This document shows, one piece after another, positions 1-11,264 of a stretch of 64,000 nt of DNA. Position 1 is the first letter of the stretch; the number at the start of each line of letters is the position of its first letter. This DNA comes from Methylobacterium radiodurans. Lineage in GTDB: Bacteria > Pseudomonadota > Alphaproteobacteria > Rhizobiales > Beijerinckiaceae. Where the stretch lies: assembly GCF_003173735.1 (NCBI RefSeq), contig NZ_CP029551.1, forward strand, positions 3,000,001 through 3,064,000. Reading direction: 5' to 3'. Both the position numbers and the translations under genes were made by a program. The notes under the pieces were generated by a model, which made no database searches, was not told the DNA's origin, and saw nothing but the letters and a program-made list of their open reading frames with translations.

Positions 1-73
1 AAAGGACGGAATCGGGCTCGGCGCGGTCCGCTGCGCCCAGGATCTCGATGTGGAAGGTCTCGCGCGCGCTCAA
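1..73 (-). CDS. Partial hypothetical protein (N-terminal end, possible)
   Basis: An open minus-strand frame enters from the left edge. Reading from a possible TTG at 73 it gives about 24 residues, beginning M-SARETFHIEILG and ending at the window boundary. The codons have the GC3 pattern of real genes here. The frame is also open further upstream, so the true start is uncertain and no clear ribosome binding site was seen. Too little is present to identify a family. If real it is divergent from the small gene at 143. Confidence 0.35.
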   Translation of the reverse strand, partial: MSARETFHIEILGAADRAEPDSVL

Positions 74-142
74 ACGGTCCGCCAGGTCGGGGGAGGGGGC
101 CTCGGGGTTTCCGGGCCGGGCCGCATGAGATAGGCGCTCCCC

Positions 143-292
143 ATGAATCCGCTCAAGGCCGGACTGATCGTCCTCATCTGCCTGATCCTGTTCTGGCTCG
201 GCGTGCGGCTGGCGCGCCGCGCCATCGATCTCGGCATCGCGGCGGGCTACGAGGCCGAGCGTCGGCGCAAGGAGGACGAGGAAGGGCGTTAG
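143..292 (+). CDS. Small single-span membrane protein (49 aa), hypothetical
   Basis: ATG at 143 to TAG at 290-292 encodes 49 residues. Residues about 7-20 are strongly hydrophobic (GLIVLICLILFWLG) and are followed by arginines and a charged tail (YEAERRRKEDEEGR), as expected of a single N-terminal membrane helix with a cytoplasmic tail. The function is unknown. It stands alone, upstream of the convergent trmL, and is divergent from the possible partial gene at the left edge. It is short enough to be missed by length-filtered gene calling. Support comes from codon bias and a clear hydrophobic/charged layout, not homology. Confidence 0.55.
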   Translation: MNPLKAGLIVLICLILFWLGVRLARRAIDLGIAAGYEAERRRKEDEEGR

Positions 293-393
293 GGCCGGAC
301 CTGGGCTCGACCTTGTCGCGGGCCGCTTAGCGTAGGAGGCACCCTACCGCCGGGGGCGAGGGCGAGGGTTCCGGCCGCTGGTGGGCGGGCCTC

Positions 394-855
394 TCACCCC
401 GGGAACCCGCCCGTCTGGCGCAGAGCCTCGCCGACCACCAAAGCGGCCGCGACCGCGACGTTGAGCGAGCGCATTCCGGCCCGGATCGGCACCACCACGC
501 GGGCATCTGCCGCCGCGTGCACGGCTTCCGGAACACCCGCCGATTCCCGCCCCATCAGCAGACAGTCGCCATCCCGAAAGCCGAACGCCGTGTGGGGCAG
601 GGCGCCCGCCGTTGTGGCGAGCACGAGGCGGATGCCCTCCGCCCGGCGCCAGCCCTCGAAGGCCGCCCAGGAGCGGTGCCGCGTCACCGCGACGTGGTCG
701 AGATAGTCGAGGCCCGAGCGGCGCAGGTGCCGGTCCGAGACGTCGAAGCCCGCCGGCTCGATGATCTCGACGGCGACGCCCAGACAGGCCGCCATGCGCA
801 GAAGCGTGCCGGTGTTCTGCGGGATGTCGGGCTGGTAGAGGGCGAGACGGAGCAT
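394..855 (-). CDS. trmL: tRNA (cytidine(34)-2'-O)-methyltransferase TrmL
   Basis: This 153-residue protein belongs to the SPOUT (TrmH) superfamily. It 2'-O-methylates the wobble nucleotide of tRNA-Leu isoacceptors using S-adenosylmethionine. The sequence begins MLRLALYQPDIPQNTGTLLR, the family-typical N terminus in which the conserved Asn of PQNTG lies. The C-terminal knot motifs LLMGRESAGVP and IRAGMRSLNVAVAAALV, which bind cofactor, are intact. The ATG at 855 is chosen because upstream in-frame residues have no family similarity. The length is normal. It converges on the micro-gene at 143 and is divergent from the ABC exporter at 975. Confidence 0.93.
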   Translation of the reverse strand: MLRLALYQPDIPQNTGTLLRMAACLGVAVEIIEPAGFDVSDRHLRRSGLDYLDHVAVTRHRSWAAFEGWRRAEGIRLVLATTAGALPHTAFGFRDGDCLLMGRESAGVPEAVHAAADARVVVPIRAGMRSLNVAVAAALVVGEALRQTGGFPG

Positions 856-974
856 GGCTACGGAGTTGGCGGCGGAGGCGAGGACGCGCAGGGCAGGTCT
901 GCGCGCCGCGGCATCGCCCCGCGCTTGGCCCCGGGTCAAGCGGGCTTACCTAAGGGGACCCGCCTCGAGCCCCC

Positions 975-2858
<1,884 letters not shown>

Positions 2859-2921
2859 AAAATCCCCATATCATCCGGCGCGGCAGGGCCGCGCCGTCCT
2901 CGTATCCGAAGAGATCCTCCG

Positions 2922-4355
2922 ATGCCGGCACTCGACCTCGCGGGCTTCCCCGCGCGGGAAGGGGCCCCGTTGCGCCGCCCCTGGCTCCGGGAACTGCGCG
3001 CGACGCTCGCGCTCTCGGCCCCCCTCGTTCTCATCAACCTCGCCCAGCACGGCCTGATCATGGCCGACGTGGTGATGCTCGGACGCCTGGGCGCGGAACA
3101 GCTCGCTGCGGCGACGCTCGCGCACGGGCTCTACTTCATCCTGTTCATCGGCGGCATCGGGCTCACCAGCACGGTGGCGCCCCTGATCGCCGAGGCGCTG
3201 GGGCGCGAGCCCGGCGCGACCGACCCGGTGCGCCGCACCCTGCGGGCGGGCTTCTGGGCGGCGACGCTCATCGCCGCGCCCATGATGGTGCTGCTCTGGT
3301 ACACGGGCCCGCTCTTGGCCGCGATCGGCGAGCCCCCCGCGCTGGCCGAGGCCGCCGGCGCCTACATGCGCGTGCTGCAATGGGCGATGTGGCCGGCCCT
3401 GCTGTTCATGGGCCTGCGCGGCGCGCTCGCCGCGCTCGAGCGGCCGGGCTGGGCGTTGGCCGCCAGCCTCGCGGCCCTGCCGCTCAACGTCGCGATAGGC
3501 ATCTGGCTCGCCTTCCCGGCGAGCAACGCCTTCCCGACAGGTCTCGATCTCGGCATGGCGGGCGTCGGGCTCGCCACCGTGACGGCGGCGACGTTCAGCC
3601 TCGTCCTGCTCATCGCGGTGGTGCTCTGCGACCGCCGGCTGCACCGTTACCGCCTGTTCCACCGCCTCTGGCGGTTCGACCCGGTGCTGCTCGGCCGCGT
3701 CTTCCGGCTCGGCCTGCCAATCGTGGCGACGGGGCTTGCCGAGGCCGGGCTGTTCGAGGCCGCGGCGCTCGGCATGGGCCTGTTCGGTGCGACCCAGCTC
3801 GCCGCCCACGCGGTGGCGATCCAGATTGCGGCCTTCTGCTTCATGGTGCCGAACGGCGTCGCCCAGGCCGCGACCGTGCGGGTGGGGCTCGCCTACGGGC
3901 GGCGCGACGGTGCGGGCGTGCGCCGCTCCGGCCTCGTGGCGCTCGGCCTCGCCTTCTGCTTCATGACGCTCTGCGCGGGCGTCCAGCTCACCGCGCCCGC
4001 GACCCTGACGGGCCTGTTCCTCGATCTCGGCGCGCCCTCGAACACCGGGGTGCTGCCGGTCGCGGTCGCCTTCATCGGCTTCGCGGCGCTCTTCGCGGTG
4101 GCCGACGGGGTGCAGTCGGTCTGCCTTGGCATGTTGCGCGGCCTGCAGGACACGACGGTGCCGATGTGGGTCGCGGTGGGCGGCTACTGGGGCCTCGGCG
4201 TCCCGCTCGGCGCAGGCCTCGCCTGGGGCGCCGGGTTCGAGGGCTACGGCATCTGGACGGGCTTCTGCGCCGGGCTGTTCGTGGTGGCGGGGCTCCTCCT
4301 TCTGCGCTGGCGCCGGCTGACCACGGGCCTCCTGCCGCGGCCGGCGGCCGGCTAG
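2922..4355 (+). CDS. MATE family multidrug efflux transporter
   Basis: A 477-residue polytopic inner-membrane protein with about 12 hydrophobic segments, of NorM-like MATE type. Such proteins export cationic compounds in exchange for Na+ or H+. Conserved features seen include the LVLINLAQHGLIMADVVMLG region in helix 1-2 and the second-half repeat LPIVATGLAEAGLFEAAALG. The length is usual for the family. It lies immediately downstream of the ABC exporter at 975. The substrate is unknown; involvement in drug or metabolite efflux is inferred from family only. Confidence 0.9.
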   Translation: MPALDLAGFPAREGAPLRRPWLRELRATLALSAPLVLINLAQHGLIMADVVMLGRLGAEQLAAATLAHGLYFILFIGGIGLTSTVAPLIAEALGREPGATDPVRRTLRAGFWAATLIAAPMMVLLWYTGPLLAAIGEPPALAEAAGAYMRVLQWAMWPALLFMGLRGALAALERPGWALAASLAALPLNVAIGIWLAFPASNAFPTGLDLGMAGVGLATVTAATFSLVLLIAVVLCDRRLHRYRLFHRLWRFDPVLLGRVFRLGLPIVATGLAEAGLFEAAALGMGLFGATQLAAHAVAIQIAAFCFMVPNGVAQAATVRVGLAYGRRDGAGVRRSGLVALGLAFCFMTLCAGVQLTAPATLTGLFLDLGAPSNTGVLPVAVAFIGFAALFAVADGVQSVCLGMLRGLQDTTVPMWVAVGGYWGLGVPLGAGLAWGAGFEGYGIWTGFCAGLFVVAGLLLLRWRRLTTGLLPRPAAG

Positions 4356-4640
4356 CGCGGACATCGCAGCGCATCCCCGCTCTCCGCGCGCGATGACGAG
4401 GGGGATCCCGACCCGCACAGCCCCCCGACCGCGCCCCGGAAGCTACATCCGGCCCCGCTTTCCTGCCGCGGTGCGGGAGGAGCCCTGTCCCCGCCTTGAC
4501 TTCGGGCGACGGGCGGTCGCATTGCACAGTTTAGAACGATCGTGCTGTGGTCCCCTACGGATCACCGGCTCCGCGCGCGCGGGCGGCACGCCTCGTCGGC
4601 TACGGTGAGAACACCCGCTCTTCTTGGGAGGCACGAGACC

Positions 4641-5216
4641 TTGGCGAACACGACTGCCGCCGCGCCCGCCGGCGCCGCCCCGCAGGAGGGCACCCGCCGG
4701 GACTTCCTCTTCCTCGCCACTGGTGCCGGTCTCGCGGTCGGCACCGTCGCGGTGGCCTGGCCCTTCGTCGCCTCGATGGCGCCGGACGCCGCCACCATCG
4801 CGGCCGGTGCGCCGCTGGAGGTCGATCTCTCGCCGATCAGCGACGGCCAGATCATCAACGTGTTCTGGCGCGGCAAGCTGATCTTCGTGCGCAAGCTCAC
4901 GGAGAAGGAGATCACGGACATGAAGGCCGTGCCGGTCTCCCAGCTGATCGACCCGGCCGCCGCCGACACCCGCGTCAAGAAGGGCCACGACCAGTGGCTC
5001 GTCGTCTACGGCAACTGCACGCATCTGGGCTGCGTGCCGATCGGCCATTCCGGCAATTTCGAGGGCTGGTCCTGCCCCTGCCACGGCTCGCAGTTCGACG
5101 CCCTCGGGCGCGTGCGCCGCGGTCCCGCCCCCACCAACCTGCCGATTCCGCCCTACGCCTTCCAGTCGGACACCAAGATCCGCATCGGCGAGGAGGGCGG
5201 CAAGGCCGCCGCGTGA
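4641..5216 (+). CDS. petA: Ubiquinol-cytochrome c reductase iron-sulfur (Rieske) subunit
   Basis: The Rieske 2Fe-2S subunit of cytochrome bc1, 191 residues from a TTG start at 4641. That start is preceded by GGAGG at 4627-4631, nine bases upstream, which decides it over the longer upstream frame. The N terminus has a twin-arginine motif ([12 protein letters not shown]) followed by a hydrophobic anchor, as expected for Tat-inserted Rieske proteins. The cluster ligand boxes CTHLGC (about 126-131) and CPCHGS (about 145-150) are intact. It takes electrons from ubiquinol at the Qo site and passes them to cytochrome c1. First gene of petA-petB-petC, with 37 bp to petB. Confidence 0.97.
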   Translation: MANTTAAAPAGAAPQEGTRRDFLFLATGAGLAVGTVAVAWPFVASMAPDAATIAAGAPLEVDLSPISDGQIINVFWRGKLIFVRKLTEKEITDMKAVPVSQLIDPAAADTRVKKGHDQWLVVYGNCTHLGCVPIGHSGNFEGWSCPCHGSQFDALGRVRRGPAPTNLPIPPYAFQSDTKIRIGEEGGKAAA

Positions 5217-5253
5217 CGAGAAGAGGCTACCGAGCCCCCGGAGGATCCCCACC

Positions 5254-6540
5254 ATGAGCGCACACGGCAATACCTACGTGCCGCGGAGCCGGCTCGCCAA
5301 GTGGTTCGAGTCGCGGCTGCCGATCGTCGGCCTCGTCCACTCGTCGTTCGTCGCCTTCCCGGTGCCGCGCAACCTGACCTATTTCTGGACCTTCGGCGCG
5401 ATCCTGATCGCGTTCCTAGGCATCCAGATCATCACCGGCGTCTGGCTGGCGATGCACTACGAACCCTCGGCCAAGGGCGCCTTCGATTCCGTCGAGCACA
5501 TCATGCGCGACGTGAACTACGGCTGGCTCCTGCGCTACGCGCACGCCAACGGCGCCTCGATGTTCTTCGTGGCCGTCTACGTCCACATCTTCCGCAACCT
5601 CTACTACGGGTCCTACAAGGCCCCGCGCGAGGTGCTCTACATCCTGGGCGTCGTCATCTACCTCCTGATGATGGCCACCGCCTTCCTCGGCTACACCCTG
5701 CCGTGGGGCCAGATGAGCTACTGGGGCGCCACCGTCATCACCAACATCCTGGCGGCGATTCCGGTGGTCGGCGACACGATCCAGAGCCTGCTCTGGGGCG
5801 GCTACTCGGTCGGCAACCCGACGGTGAACCGCTTCTTCTCCCTGCACTTCCTGCTGCCCTGGATGATCGCGGGCGTCGTGGTGCTCCACGTCTGGGCGCT
5901 GCACGTCACGGGTCAGAACAACCCGACGGGCATCCCGATCAAGTCCTCGAAGGACGCGGTGCCGTTCACCCCCTACGCCACGATCAAGGACGTGTTCGCC
6001 GTCGTGGTGTTCATGATCCTGTTCGCGTGGTTCATCTTCTACCAGCCGAACTATCTCGGCCACGCCGACAACTACGTCCCGGCCAACCCCGCCGTGACCC
6101 CCGCCCACATCGTGCCGGAATGGTACTTCCTGCCCTTCTACGCGATCCTGCGCGCGGTGCCCTCGAAGCTCGGCGGCGTGATCCTGATGTTCTCGGCGGT
6201 GCTGATCCTGGCGCTCGCGCCCTGGCTCGACACCTCGCGGGTGCGCTCGTGCAACTACCGGCCGATCTACCGGCAGTTCTTCTGGGTGTTCGTGGCGGTC
6301 TGCATCATCCTGGGCTGGCTCGGCGCCAAGCCCCCGGAGGGCGGCTACGTCATCGCCTCGCAGATCTGCACGGCCTACTACTTCGCCCACTTCCTTGTCG
6401 TGATGCCGCTGGTCGGCCTGTTCGAGACGCCGACCCGTCTGCCGGGCTCGATCCTCGAGAGCGTGACGGGACCGGGCAAGCAGGTGAGCGGGTCGGGGCT
6501 ACCCGCGGGCGCCGCCGCCGCACCGACGACCAAGGGCTGA
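5254..6540 (+). CDS. petB: Cytochrome b of the bc1 complex
   Basis: A 428-residue cytochrome b, the membrane core of ubiquinol-cytochrome c reductase, carrying hemes bL and bH and the Qo and Qi quinone sites. The PEWYF Qo motif is at about residue 288. The paired heme-ligand helices contain [18 protein letters not shown] and FSLHFLLPW...LHVWALH. A strong GGAGG at 5240-5244 precedes the ATG. Unlike the fused cytochrome b/c1 (fbcH) of Bradyrhizobium, cytochrome c1 is a separate downstream gene 19 bp away. The C-terminal about 30 residues are Gly/Ala-rich and probably disordered. Confidence 0.98.
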   Translation: MSAHGNTYVPRSRLAKWFESRLPIVGLVHSSFVAFPVPRNLTYFWTFGAILIAFLGIQIITGVWLAMHYEPSAKGAFDSVEHIMRDVNYGWLLRYAHANGASMFFVAVYVHIFRNLYYGSYKAPREVLYILGVVIYLLMMATAFLGYTLPWGQMSYWGATVITNILAAIPVVGDTIQSLLWGGYSVGNPTVNRFFSLHFLLPWMIAGVVVLHVWALHVTGQNNPTGIPIKSSKDAVPFTPYATIKDVFAVVVFMILFAWFIFYQPNYLGHADNYVPANPAVTPAHIVPEWYFLPFYAILRAVPSKLGGVILMFSAVLILALAPWLDTSRVRSCNYRPIYRQFFWVFVAVCIILGWLGAKPPEGGYVIASQICTAYYFAHFLVVMPLVGLFETPTRLPGSILESVTGPGKQVSGSGLPAGAAAAPTTKG

Positions 6541-6559
6541 GACGAGGGCAAGAGACGCG

Positions 6560-7468
6560 ATGACGATCCGCACGCTCCTCGCCGCGACCCTGGTCGCGGC
6601 CTCCCTCGGCGGCGCCCTGATGGGCGCCCCGGCCCGGGCCGACGACGGCCACACGCCCCAGCCGCCCCGCCAGAAGTGGAGCTATGCCGGCGTGTTCGGC
6701 AGCTTCGACCAGGGCCAGCTCCAGCGCGGCTTCCAGGTCTACAAGGAGGTCTGCTCGGCCTGCCACAGCATGAAGCTCGTGGCCTTCCGCAACCTCGCGG
6801 AGCCGGGCGGGCCCGGCTACTCGGCCGCCCAGGTCAAGGCGCTCGCCGCGACCTACCAGGTCAAGGACGGGCCGAACGATTCCGGCGAGATGTTCGAGCG
6901 GCCCGGCCGCCCGGCCGACCGCTTCCCGCCGCCCTTCCCGAACGACCAGGCGGCGGCCGCCGCCAACGGCGGCAAGGCGCCGCCGGACTTCTCGGTGCTG
7001 GCCAAGGCCCGCACCTACGAGCGCGGCTTCCCGTGGTTCGTGCTCGATGCGCTGCCCTTCACCGGCTACTCGGAGCAGGGCGTCGACTACATCCACGCGC
7101 TGCTGGTCGGCTACGAGGACCCGCCGAAGGGTACCGAGGTGCCGGACGGCGGCCACTACAACAAGTACTATCCCGGCCACATCATCGCGATGCCCAACCC
7201 CATCAGCGAGGGTCAGGTCAGCTACCCGAAGGGCGACGACGGCAGGCCCGTGGTACCCGAGACGGTGGACCAGTACGCCAAGGACGTCTCGGCCTTCATG
7301 GCTTGGGCGGCCGAGCCCCACATGATGGCCCGCAAGGCGCTGGGTCTGCGGGTGATCCTGTTCCTGATCGTGCTGGCCGGCCTGCTCTACTACGTGAAGA
7401 AGCGGGTCTGGGCGGATGTCGGCGGCGAGACCCACGGTCTCCAGCCGGAGCTGCACAAGACGTACTGA
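6560..7468 (+). CDS. petC: Cytochrome c1 of the bc1 complex
   Basis: This 302-residue cytochrome c1 has a cleavable Sec signal (MTIRTLLAATLVAASLGGAL then APARA). The heme c attachment motif CSACH lies at about residues 64-68. The distal Met ligand is likely within the IIAMPNPIS segment. A C-terminal membrane anchor (VILFLIVLAGLLYYV) is followed by basic residues. It is the last gene of the petABC operon and accepts electrons from the Rieske centre on the periplasmic side, passing them to soluble cytochrome c. Two hairpins follow it. Confidence 0.97.
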   Translation: MTIRTLLAATLVAASLGGALMGAPARADDGHTPQPPRQKWSYAGVFGSFDQGQLQRGFQVYKEVCSACHSMKLVAFRNLAEPGGPGYSAAQVKALAATYQVKDGPNDSGEMFERPGRPADRFPPPFPNDQAAAAANGGKAPPDFSVLAKARTYERGFPWFVLDALPFTGYSEQGVDYIHALLVGYEDPPKGTEVPDGGHYNKYYPGHIIAMPNPISEGQVSYPKGDDGRPVVPETVDQYAKDVSAFMAWAAEPHMMARKALGLRVILFLIVLAGLLYYVKKRVWADVGGETHGLQPELHKTY

Positions 7469-7473
7469 GCCGC

Positions 7474-7504
7474 GCGCCCTCCCCCCGCAGCGGGGAGAGG
7501 GAGG
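7474..7504 (+). other. GC-rich imperfect hairpin downstream of petC
   Basis: Just after the petC stop, a CCCTCCC arm plus CCCCG pairs with CGGGG and GGGAGGG, with a short bulge. No T tract follows. It may protect the 3' end of the petABC messenger or act with the stronger hairpin at 7566-7587. Confidence 0.35.
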
Positions 7505-7565
7505 GCGTCACGGGTCGCGGGATCGGTCAAGGACACGCGGCTGCGCTTCGTCGGACAAGTGTGTT

Positions 7566-7590
7566 ACGGGCCCCGCACGGGGCCCGTTTC
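7566..7590 (+). terminator. Hairpin terminator after petABC
   Basis: ACGGGCCCC (7566-7574) pairs perfectly with GGGGCCCGT (7579-7587) around a 4-base loop, followed by TTTC. It lies between petC and mtnP. The U tract is short, so it is a weak intrinsic terminator by sequence. Confidence 0.6.
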
Positions 7591-7630
7591 CATTTGGGGC
7601 CGCCATGACAGGCGCGAGAAGGACGGTGAC

Positions 7631-8506
7631 ATGACGGCGGCGGTGCTCGGCGTGATCGGCGGCTCCGGGGTCTACGACCTGCCGGGTCTGGAGGACGTGC
7701 GCGAGGAGGCCGTCTCCTCACCCTGGGGCGAGCCCTCGGACGCGCTGCGCGTCGGCCGGATCGGCGAGACCAAGATCGTGTTCCTGGCCCGGCACGGGCG
7801 CGGCCACCGCCTCTCGCCCGCCGGCATCAACTACCGGGCCAATATCGACGTCCTGAAGCGGGCCGGCGTCACCGACATCGTCTCGCTCTCGGCCTGCGGC
7901 TCGTTCCGCGAGGAGCTGCCGCCCGGCCTGTTCGTGCTCGTCGATCAGTTCGTGGACCGCACGCACGGGCGCGCCACCTCGTTCTTCGGCAACGGCTGCG
8001 TCGCCCACGTCTCCATGGCGCACCCGGTCGGACCGCGCCTGCAGGACCGGATCGCGGCGGCCGCGAAGGCCGAAGGCATCGCGGTCGCCCGCGGCGGCAC
8101 CTACGTGTGCATGGACGGGCCGCAATTCTCCTCGCTCAGCGAGTCCAAGGCCTACAAGGCGCAAGGCTTCGACGTGATCGGTATGACCAATATGCCGGAG
8201 GCCAAGCTCGCCCGCGAGGCCGAGATCACCTACGCGACGATCGCGATGGTGACCGACTTCGATTGCTGGCACCCGGGCCACGACGCGGTGGACGTGGCCG
8301 CCGTGGTGGCGGTGGCGCGCGCCAACGCCGACAAGGCCGCCCGCCTCGTGGCGCGCCTCGCCCGCGACTTCCCGGCGACGCGCGAGGACTGCCCGGCCGG
8401 CTCGCACCGGGCACTCGACGGCGCCATCATGACGGCCCCGGCCGCGCGCGACCCCGCGCTGACGGCCAAGCTCGACGCGGTGGCGGGGCGGGTGCTGGAA
8501 GGCTGA
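7631..8506 (+). CDS. mtnP: S-methyl-5'-thioadenosine phosphorylase
   Basis: A 291-residue purine nucleoside phosphorylase (PNP/UDP type 2) that splits methylthioadenosine with phosphate into adenine and methylthioribose-1-phosphate, for methionine salvage. The family starts with IGGSGVYDLPGL, as here. Other conserved stretches are ARHGRGHRLSPAGINYRAN (phosphate/ribose site), CMDGPQFSS and GMTNMPEAKLAREAEI. The ATG at 7631, after AGAAGGACGG, gives the normal length. An upstream extension of the frame would cross the terminator at 7566. It is followed by a 207-bp gap with three tandem hairpins before hisB. Confidence 0.95.
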   Translation: MTAAVLGVIGGSGVYDLPGLEDVREEAVSSPWGEPSDALRVGRIGETKIVFLARHGRGHRLSPAGINYRANIDVLKRAGVTDIVSLSACGSFREELPPGLFVLVDQFVDRTHGRATSFFGNGCVAHVSMAHPVGPRLQDRIAAAAKAEGIAVARGGTYVCMDGPQFSSLSESKAYKAQGFDVIGMTNMPEAKLAREAEITYATIAMVTDFDCWHPGHDAVDVAAVVAVARANADKAARLVARLARDFPATREDCPAGSHRALDGAIMTAPAARDPALTAKLDAVAGRVLEG

Positions 8507-8525
8507 GCGCGTTGCTCTCTCCCCG

Positions 8526-8639
8526 CGGACCTCGGGCTTGCCCGAGATCCGTTCCCCGGTGCCCAAGTCGGGCAGGCCCGACTTCGGGTGTGGTGGGAAG
8601 CGGGGCATGCCCCGAACGGTGCGCTTCCCTCCACACCCG
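8526..8639. repeat. Three tandem inverted repeats between mtnP and hisB
   Basis: Three hairpins sit side by side. 8526-8537 pairs with 8540-8551 (11 of 12 bases, core CTCGGGC/GCCCGAG). 8565-8573 pairs with 8576-8584 (AAGTCGGGC/GCCCGACTT, perfect, 2-base loop). 8585-8602 pairs with 8622-8639 (17 of 18), enclosing the perfect palindrome GGGGCATGCCCC at 8602-8613. No T tracts follow. They resemble the palindromic repetitive modules found between convergent genes elsewhere in this window, here between co-directional genes. A role in mRNA 3'-end stability or as a mobile repeat is inference. Confidence 0.65.
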
Positions 8640-8713
8640 AAACCACACTAGAAGACCCCGAGACCTCCGGACCGGCCAGCACCTGTCCCCAACCACCCGC
8701 GAAACGTAGAAGA

Positions 8714-9301
8714 ATGCGCAGCGCCAGCATCAGCCGGAAGACGGCGGAGACCGACGTCAGCGTCTCGATCGACCTCGACGGGACCGGGCAGGCGCGGATC
8801 GCCACCGGCATCGGCTTCCTCGACCACATGCTGGAGCTGTTCGCCCGCCACGGCCTGTTCGACCTCGACATCAAGGTCGACGGCGACCTGCACGTCGACC
8901 AGCACCACTCGGCAGAGGATTGCGGCATCACCCTGGGGCAGGCCTTCGCGAAAGCGCTCGGCGACAAGCGCGGCATCGCCCGCTACGCCGACGTGCACCT
9001 GCCGATGGACGAGACGCTCTCGCGCGTCTGCATCGACATCTCGGGCCGGCCCTTCCTCGTCTTCCGCACGAGCTTCCGCGTCGAGAAGATCGGGCAGTTC
9101 GACACCGAGCTGGTGCGCGAGTGGTTCCAGGCCTTCGCGATGAACGCCGGCATCACGCTGCACGTCGAGACCTTCTACGGCGACAACGCCCACCACATCG
9201 CCGAGAGCTGCTTCAAGGGCCTCGCCCGCGCCCTGCGCAAGGCCGTGGCGCTCGACCCGCGGGAAGAGGGCCGAGTGCCCTCGACCAAGGGCTCGCTCTA
9301 G
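8714..9301 (+). CDS. hisB: Imidazoleglycerol-phosphate dehydratase
   Basis: A 195-residue monofunctional HisB catalysing dehydration of imidazole glycerol phosphate to imidazole acetol phosphate in histidine synthesis. The manganese-binding signatures are present: [16 protein letters not shown] with [15 protein letters not shown], and in the second repeat [20 protein letters not shown]. The ATG at 8714 gives the standard family N terminus ([20 protein letters not shown]). No histidinol-phosphatase domain is fused. It opens the operon hisB-DUF2628-hisH-hisA-DUF29-hisF, which is tightly spaced, 9 bp before the next gene. Confidence 0.97.
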   Translation: MRSASISRKTAETDVSVSIDLDGTGQARIATGIGFLDHMLELFARHGLFDLDIKVDGDLHVDQHHSAEDCGITLGQAFAKALGDKRGIARYADVHLPMDETLSRVCIDISGRPFLVFRTSFRVEKIGQFDTELVREWFQAFAMNAGITLHVETFYGDNAHHIAESCFKGLARALRKAVALDPREEGRVPSTKGSL

Positions 9302-9310
9302 GAGAACCGG

Positions 9311-9793
9311 ATGCGGATGCGCAGCTACACGCTCCACCTGCCCCCCGAGGCCCGGCCCGGCGAGGCCTACGGGCTCGACCGCGCGGTGATCGTGCAGGAC
9401 GGCTTCTCCTGGCCGGCCTTCGCCTTCTCGGTCGCGTGGTTCCTGTTCCACAGGCTCTGGCTCGCGGCGCTGATCGTCGGGCTCAGCCTCGCCGTGGTCG
9501 CAGGGCTCGGCCACCTGCTCGGACTCTCGCGCATCGCTGCCACGCTGATCAGCCTGCTCGTCTCCATCCTCATCGGACTGGAGGCCTCGTCGCTGCGTCG
9601 CTGGACGCTCGCCCGTCGGGGCTGGCCGGCGCGCGACGCGGTGCTGGCGGGAAGCCCCGCCGAGGCCGAGGCCCGGGTGATGGCGCGCTGGCTCGACCCG
9701 GCGACCCGACCGCCCGCGCCCCAGCGCCCGGCCTTCGCGGGCGAGCGCGATCCGGTGATCGGCCTGTTCCCGGCGAGCGAGGCTGCTCGGTGA
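9311..9793 (+). CDS. DUF2628 family membrane protein in the his operon
   Basis: A 160-residue protein of the DUF2628 type with a short soluble N terminus ([14 protein letters not shown]) and hydrophobic segments around residues 34-53, 55-70 and 74-92, then a cytoplasmic tail. The function is unknown. It sits 9 bp after hisB and its stop overlaps the GTG of hisH (GTGA at 9790-9793), so translational coupling with HisH is likely. Presence between hisB and hisH is, from general knowledge, recurrent in Rhizobiales. A role in histidine metabolism is only suggested by position. Confidence 0.8.
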   Translation: MRMRSYTLHLPPEARPGEAYGLDRAVIVQDGFSWPAFAFSVAWFLFHRLWLAALIVGLSLAVVAGLGHLLGLSRIAATLISLLVSILIGLEASSLRRWTLARRGWPARDAVLAGSPAEAEARVMARWLDPATRPPAPQRPAFAGERDPVIGLFPASEAAR

Positions 9794-10443
9794 GCGAGAC
9801 CGTCGCCATCATCGATTACGGCTCGGGCAACCTGCACTCGGCCGCCAAGGCCTTCGAGCGCGCCACCCGCGAGGCCGGGCTCGACAGCCGCATCGCGGTG
9901 ACGGGCGATCCCGACGTGGTCGCCGCGGCCGACCGGGTGGTGCTGCCCGGCGTCGGTGCCTACGCCGATTGCCGGCGTGGCCTCGACGCGGTGCCCGGCA
10001 TGGTCGCGGCGATGGAGCGGGCCGCCCATGAGCGGGCGCGGCCCTTCCTCGGCATCTGCGTCGGCATGCAGCTCCTGGCGACGCGGGGCCTCGAATACGC
10101 GGTCACGCCCGGTCTCGGCTGGATCCCGGGCGATGTCGGGCCGATCCGTCCGGCCGACCCGGCGCTGAAGATCCCGCATATGGGTTGGAACACGCTCGCC
10201 GCGGGCAGCCATCCCCTGCTCGCCGGAATCCCGACGGGTCCCGAGGGGCTGCACGCCTACTTCGTGCACAGCTACGCCCTGAAGGCTGACCGGCCGGAGG
10301 ACGTGGTGGCCGAGGTCGATTACGGCGGGCCCGTCACCGCGATGGTCGCCCGGGACAACGTCGCCGGAACGCAGTTCCACCCCGAGAAGAGCCAGCGCCT
10401 GGGCCTCGCGCTGCTCGCCAACTTCCTCAAGTGGCGTCCCTGA
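9790..10443 (+). CDS. hisH: Imidazole glycerol phosphate synthase, glutamine amidotransferase subunit
   Basis: The 217-residue class I glutaminase partner of HisF supplies ammonia for making imidazole glycerol phosphate and AICAR from PRFAR. The family start [20 protein letters not shown] follows the GTG at 9790. The nucleophile Cys lies in [10 protein letters not shown] (about residue 90), and the catalytic His/Glu pair is in [10 protein letters not shown] near the C terminus. The oxyanion strand region [11 protein letters not shown] is present. The GTG is chosen because it overlaps the preceding stop (GTGA) and matches family length. Confidence 0.97.
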   Translation: MSETVAIIDYGSGNLHSAAKAFERATREAGLDSRIAVTGDPDVVAAADRVVLPGVGAYADCRRGLDAVPGMVAAMERAAHERARPFLGICVGMQLLATRGLEYAVTPGLGWIPGDVGPIRPADPALKIPHMGWNTLAAGSHPLLAGIPTGPEGLHAYFVHSYALKADRPEDVVAEVDYGGPVTAMVARDNVAGTQFHPEKSQRLGLALLANFLKWRP

Positions 10444-10481
10444 GGGCCGGCAGATCCTTCTGGGACGAAAGGGTTTTTCGC

Positions 10482-11225
10482 GTGATCCTGTATCCGGCCA
10501 TCGATCTGAAGGAAGGGCGCTGCGTCCGCCTCGTGCAGGGAGACATGGCGCGCGCCAAGATCTTCAACGACGACCCCGCCGCGCAGGCCGCGGATTTCGA
10601 GACGCAGGGCTTCTCCTGGCTCCACGTCGTCGATCTCGACGGCGCCTTCGCGGGCGAGCCGCGCAACGCCGCCGCCGTGGACGCGATCCTCGCCCGGGTC
10701 TCGCTCCCGGTGCAGCTCGGCGGCGGCATCCGCGACATGAAGACCCTCGACGCCTGGATCGCCAAGGGGATCGCCCGGGTGATCATCGGCACGGCCGCGG
10801 TGCGCGATCCGGCCTTCGTGCGCGAGGCCGCGCGCCGCCATCCCGGCAAGGTCGCGGTCGGCATCGACGCGAAGGACGGCCGCGTGGCCGTCGAGGGCTG
10901 GGCCCAGACCTCCAGCATGACCGCCGAGGAATTGGGTCGGCGCTTCGAGGACGCGGGCGTCGCGGCGATCATCTACACGGACATCGCGCGCGACGGCATC
11001 CTGAAGGGGCTCAATGTCGAGATGACGCTGGCGCTGGCCCAGGCCGTGAAGATCCCGGTGATCGCTTCGGGCGGCCTCGCCTCGATCGACGACGTGCACC
11101 GCCTGCTCCAGCCCGACTGCGCGCTCATCGCCGGCGCGATCACGGGCCGCGCCCTCTACGACGGCCGGATCGACCCGCGCGCGGCGCTCAAGGCCATCGC
11201 TCAAGCCGGCCGGGCCGGCATGTGA
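10482..11225 (+). CDS. hisA: Phosphoribosylformimino-5-aminoimidazole carboxamide ribotide isomerase
   Basis: A 247-residue beta/alpha barrel isomerase converting ProFAR to PRFAR. The GTG at 10482 gives the family N terminus [20 protein letters not shown], whose Asp is the general base. The second phosphate-binding half-barrel is visible in [30 protein letters not shown] and [17 protein letters not shown] longer upstream frame overlapping hisH has no family similarity. It follows hisH by 38 bp and precedes the inserted DUF29 gene. Confidence 0.96.
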   Translation: MILYPAIDLKEGRCVRLVQGDMARAKIFNDDPAAQAADFETQGFSWLHVVDLDGAFAGEPRNAAAVDAILARVSLPVQLGGGIRDMKTLDAWIAKGIARVIIGTAAVRDPAFVREAARRHPGKVAVGIDAKDGRVAVEGWAQTSSMTAEELGRRFEDAGVAAIIYTDIARDGILKGLNVEMTLALAQAVKIPVIASGGLASIDDVHRLLQPDCALIAGAITGRALYDGRIDPRAALKAIAQAGRAGM

Positions 11226-11264
11226 TAGGCTGAAGCCTCGACAGGATCGCGCCAGGAGGCGGCG

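Noticed and set aside
4496..4537. Promoter or Irr-box for petABC
   Set aside because: TTGAC at 4496 has no convincing -10 at the right spacing, and TTTAGAAC at 4530 is only a half-site of the Irr palindrome.
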